Shown here one piece after another: positions 7,022 through 7,835 of a DNA stretch of 7,835 nucleotides. Each line of letters begins with the position of its first letter. The first letter of the stretch is position 1. This stretch comes from Thermogutta sp. Lineage in GTDB: Bacteria; Planctomycetota; Planctomycetia; Pirellulales; Thermoguttaceae. The stretch is from assembly GCF_014359955.1 (NCBI RefSeq), contig NZ_JACIYL010000134.1, positions 1 to 7,835 on the forward strand, given 5' to 3'. Both the position numbers and the translations under genes were made by a program. Under the pieces are notes generated by a model, which made no database searches, had not been told where the DNA came from, and saw only the letters and a list, made by a program, of their open reading frames with translations.

Positions 7022-7040
7022 GCCGCTTCAACATAGCGGC
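7022..7040 (+). repeat. Stem-loop close to the pgi ribosome site
   Basis: GCCGCT (7022-7027) and AGCGGC (7035-7040) form a perfect six-pair GC-rich stem with the seven-base loop TCAACAT. It starts three bases after the preceding hairpin and ends 25 bases before the pgi Shine-Dalgarno. Confidence 0.4.
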
Positions 7041-7065
7041 ATACCAATGACCGGGGAGTGATGGA

Positions 7066-7070
7066 AAGGA
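7066..7070 (+). promoter_or_regulatory. Ribosome binding site for pgi
   Basis: AAGGA lies seven bases before the ATG at 7078, which is near-ideal Shine-Dalgarno spacing. It fixes the pgi start; an in-frame TGA at 7048-7050 rules out a longer product starting upstream. Confidence 0.7.
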
Positions 7071-7077
7071 TCCTCGT

Positions 7078-7835
7078 ATGAAATTGCCGATCGAATACAC
7101 CACGTCGCTGGTCGAAGTCTCGCGTCAGGCAACTGCCATCGAGAGGGAAACCGGTGTTTTGCAAGAGGACATCGCGTGGTTGTGGCCGAGGTTGCTCTCC
7201 TGCCGCGATCAGGTTCTTGCGGATGTCGAAAACAAGAAGAACGGCCGGCCGTCCCCGATTTTCCCGGAGCCTGTCGATTCACGGTTTTTCGACCTTCCAG
7301 AGGAGCTTCTGACGACATCGCACTCCGAACTCGACCGGATGGTGGAGGTCGCCCACAAATTCGGGCAGGAAAATGATTCCGTCGTGGTCCTGGGTATCGG
7401 TGGCTCTTACATGGGTGCGCGGGCCCTGTTCGAAGGATGCTGCCATCCCCACCACAATGAGCTTCCACGTGAACGACGCGGAGGCCATCCTCGACTGTAC
7501 TTCGAGGGAAACAATTTGGATAACGACACGATGGCCGGGCTTATCGAACTGCTGGAAAATCGCCCGGATGAAAAATGGGGCATCGTCGTCATCAGCAAGA
7601 GCGGGTCCACGATCGAGACGGCTGTCGCTTTTCGGATATTCGTGGAGGCCCTCCGTGGTCACTGCCAAAAGAAGGGGCTATCCCTCGGAGAGCATATTCT
7701 TGTGGTAAGTCAGGAGGGGAGCAATCTGTGGCGATTATGTCAGTCGCTGGGCGTGCCGACGTCTCACATGTTCGCATTCCCCAATGACGTTGGGGGCCGG
7801 TTCTCCGTGCTCAGCGCGGTCGGGCTCATCCCCAG
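7078..7835 (+). CDS. pgi: Glucose-6-phosphate isomerase, N-terminal part, cut by the window edge
   Basis: Phosphoglucose isomerase interconverts glucose 6-phosphate and fructose 6-phosphate in the cytoplasm, in glycolysis and gluconeogenesis. The frame runs open from ATG 7078 to the right edge, giving 252 residues of a protein usually about 450-550 long. Visible hallmarks are the sugar-phosphate loop VVLGIGGSYMGARAL (residues 103-117), the SIS-fold phosphate-binding signature ISKSGSTIET (172-181) and the family signature FPNDVGGRFSVLSAVG (234-249), which includes the conserved GGR. The catalytic Glu and His of the C-terminal half would lie beyond the window. The start is supported by AAGGA seven bases upstream and an in-frame stop at 7048. 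No frameshift is seen in the visible half. It follows the exported-protein gene in the same direction after a hairpin-rich leader. Identification is secure. Confidence 0.96.
   Translation, partial: MKLPIEYTTSLVEVSRQATAIERETGVLQEDIAWLWPRLLSCRDQVLADVENKKNGRPSPIFPEPVDSRFFDLPEELLTTSHSELDRMVEVAHKFGQENDSVVVLGIGGSYMGARALFEGCCHPHHNELPRERRGGHPRLYFEGNNLDNDTMAGLIELLENRPDEKWGIVVISKSGSTIETAVAFRIFVEALRGHCQKKGLSLGEHILVVSQEGSNLWRLCQSLGVPTSHMFAFPNDVGGRFSVLSAVGLIP

Larger units (their letters stand above)
6785..7077. other. Hairpin-rich spacer and leader before pgi
   Basis: This stretch of about 290 bp has no convincing gene; short frames in it lack coding character. It holds several inverted repeats in order: 6799-6822, 6888-6905, 6933-7001, 7004-7018 and 7022-7040, then the pgi ribosome site. 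None is followed by a T-run, so none is a classic intrinsic terminator. I find no clear promoter for pgi in it. Confidence 0.6.

Noticed and set aside
6846..7061. 71-codon plus-strand frame in the pgi leader
   Set aside because: Composition is rich in Arg, Pro and Cys as in random GC-rich frames, it runs through all the downstream hairpins, and it has no homology I recognise.
7279..7668. 129-codon minus-strand frame opposite pgi
   Set aside because: The + strand encodes unmistakable glucose-6-phosphate isomerase through the whole stretch, so this is an antisense shadow.

Overview
The window looks like chromosomal DNA from a planctomycete. This is an inference: the large helical protein and the secreted 378-residue protein both resemble families I associate with Planctomycetes, and the decayed sulfatase tail fits that phylum's wealth of sulfatases. 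No rRNA, tRNA, CRISPR array, transposase or phage gene is visible. Base composition is moderately GC-rich in the genes and more AT-rich in the spacers at about 4912-5040 and 5580-5640.

Layout: (1) 3-3944, + strand, is a very large uncharacterised protein, open at the left edge, so its true start lies outside the window. (2) 3945-4047 is a short convergent spacer with no convincing terminator. (3) 4048-4911, - strand, is a TrmH/SpoU-family RNA 2'-O-ribose methyltransferase with all three SPOUT motifs. (4) 4912-5647 is a spacer of about 740 bp with no confident intact gene. It holds a short + strand stretch that reads like the C-terminal tail of a sulfatase (5134-5223), an open - strand frame of uncertain status, and a near-perfect extended -10 promoter (5583-5591) for the next gene. 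(5) 5648-6784, + strand, is an exported protein of unknown function with an unusually long N-terminal region. (6) 6785-7077 is a leader or spacer rich in hairpins, including a 15-bp stem with one bulge at 6933-7001. (7) 7078 to the right edge, + strand, is the N-terminal half of glucose-6-phosphate isomerase (pgi), cut by the window end.

The genes do not form an obvious single pathway. Pgi is central carbon metabolism, the methyltransferase modifies RNA, and the other two are uncharacterised. The methyltransferase and the exported protein are divergent, separated by the gene-poor spacer. The exported protein and pgi are co-directional but separated by about 290 bp of hairpin-rich DNA, so they need not be one transcription unit. 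The strongest leads are the structured region in front of pgi, the sulfatase remnant, and the two uncharacterised proteins.
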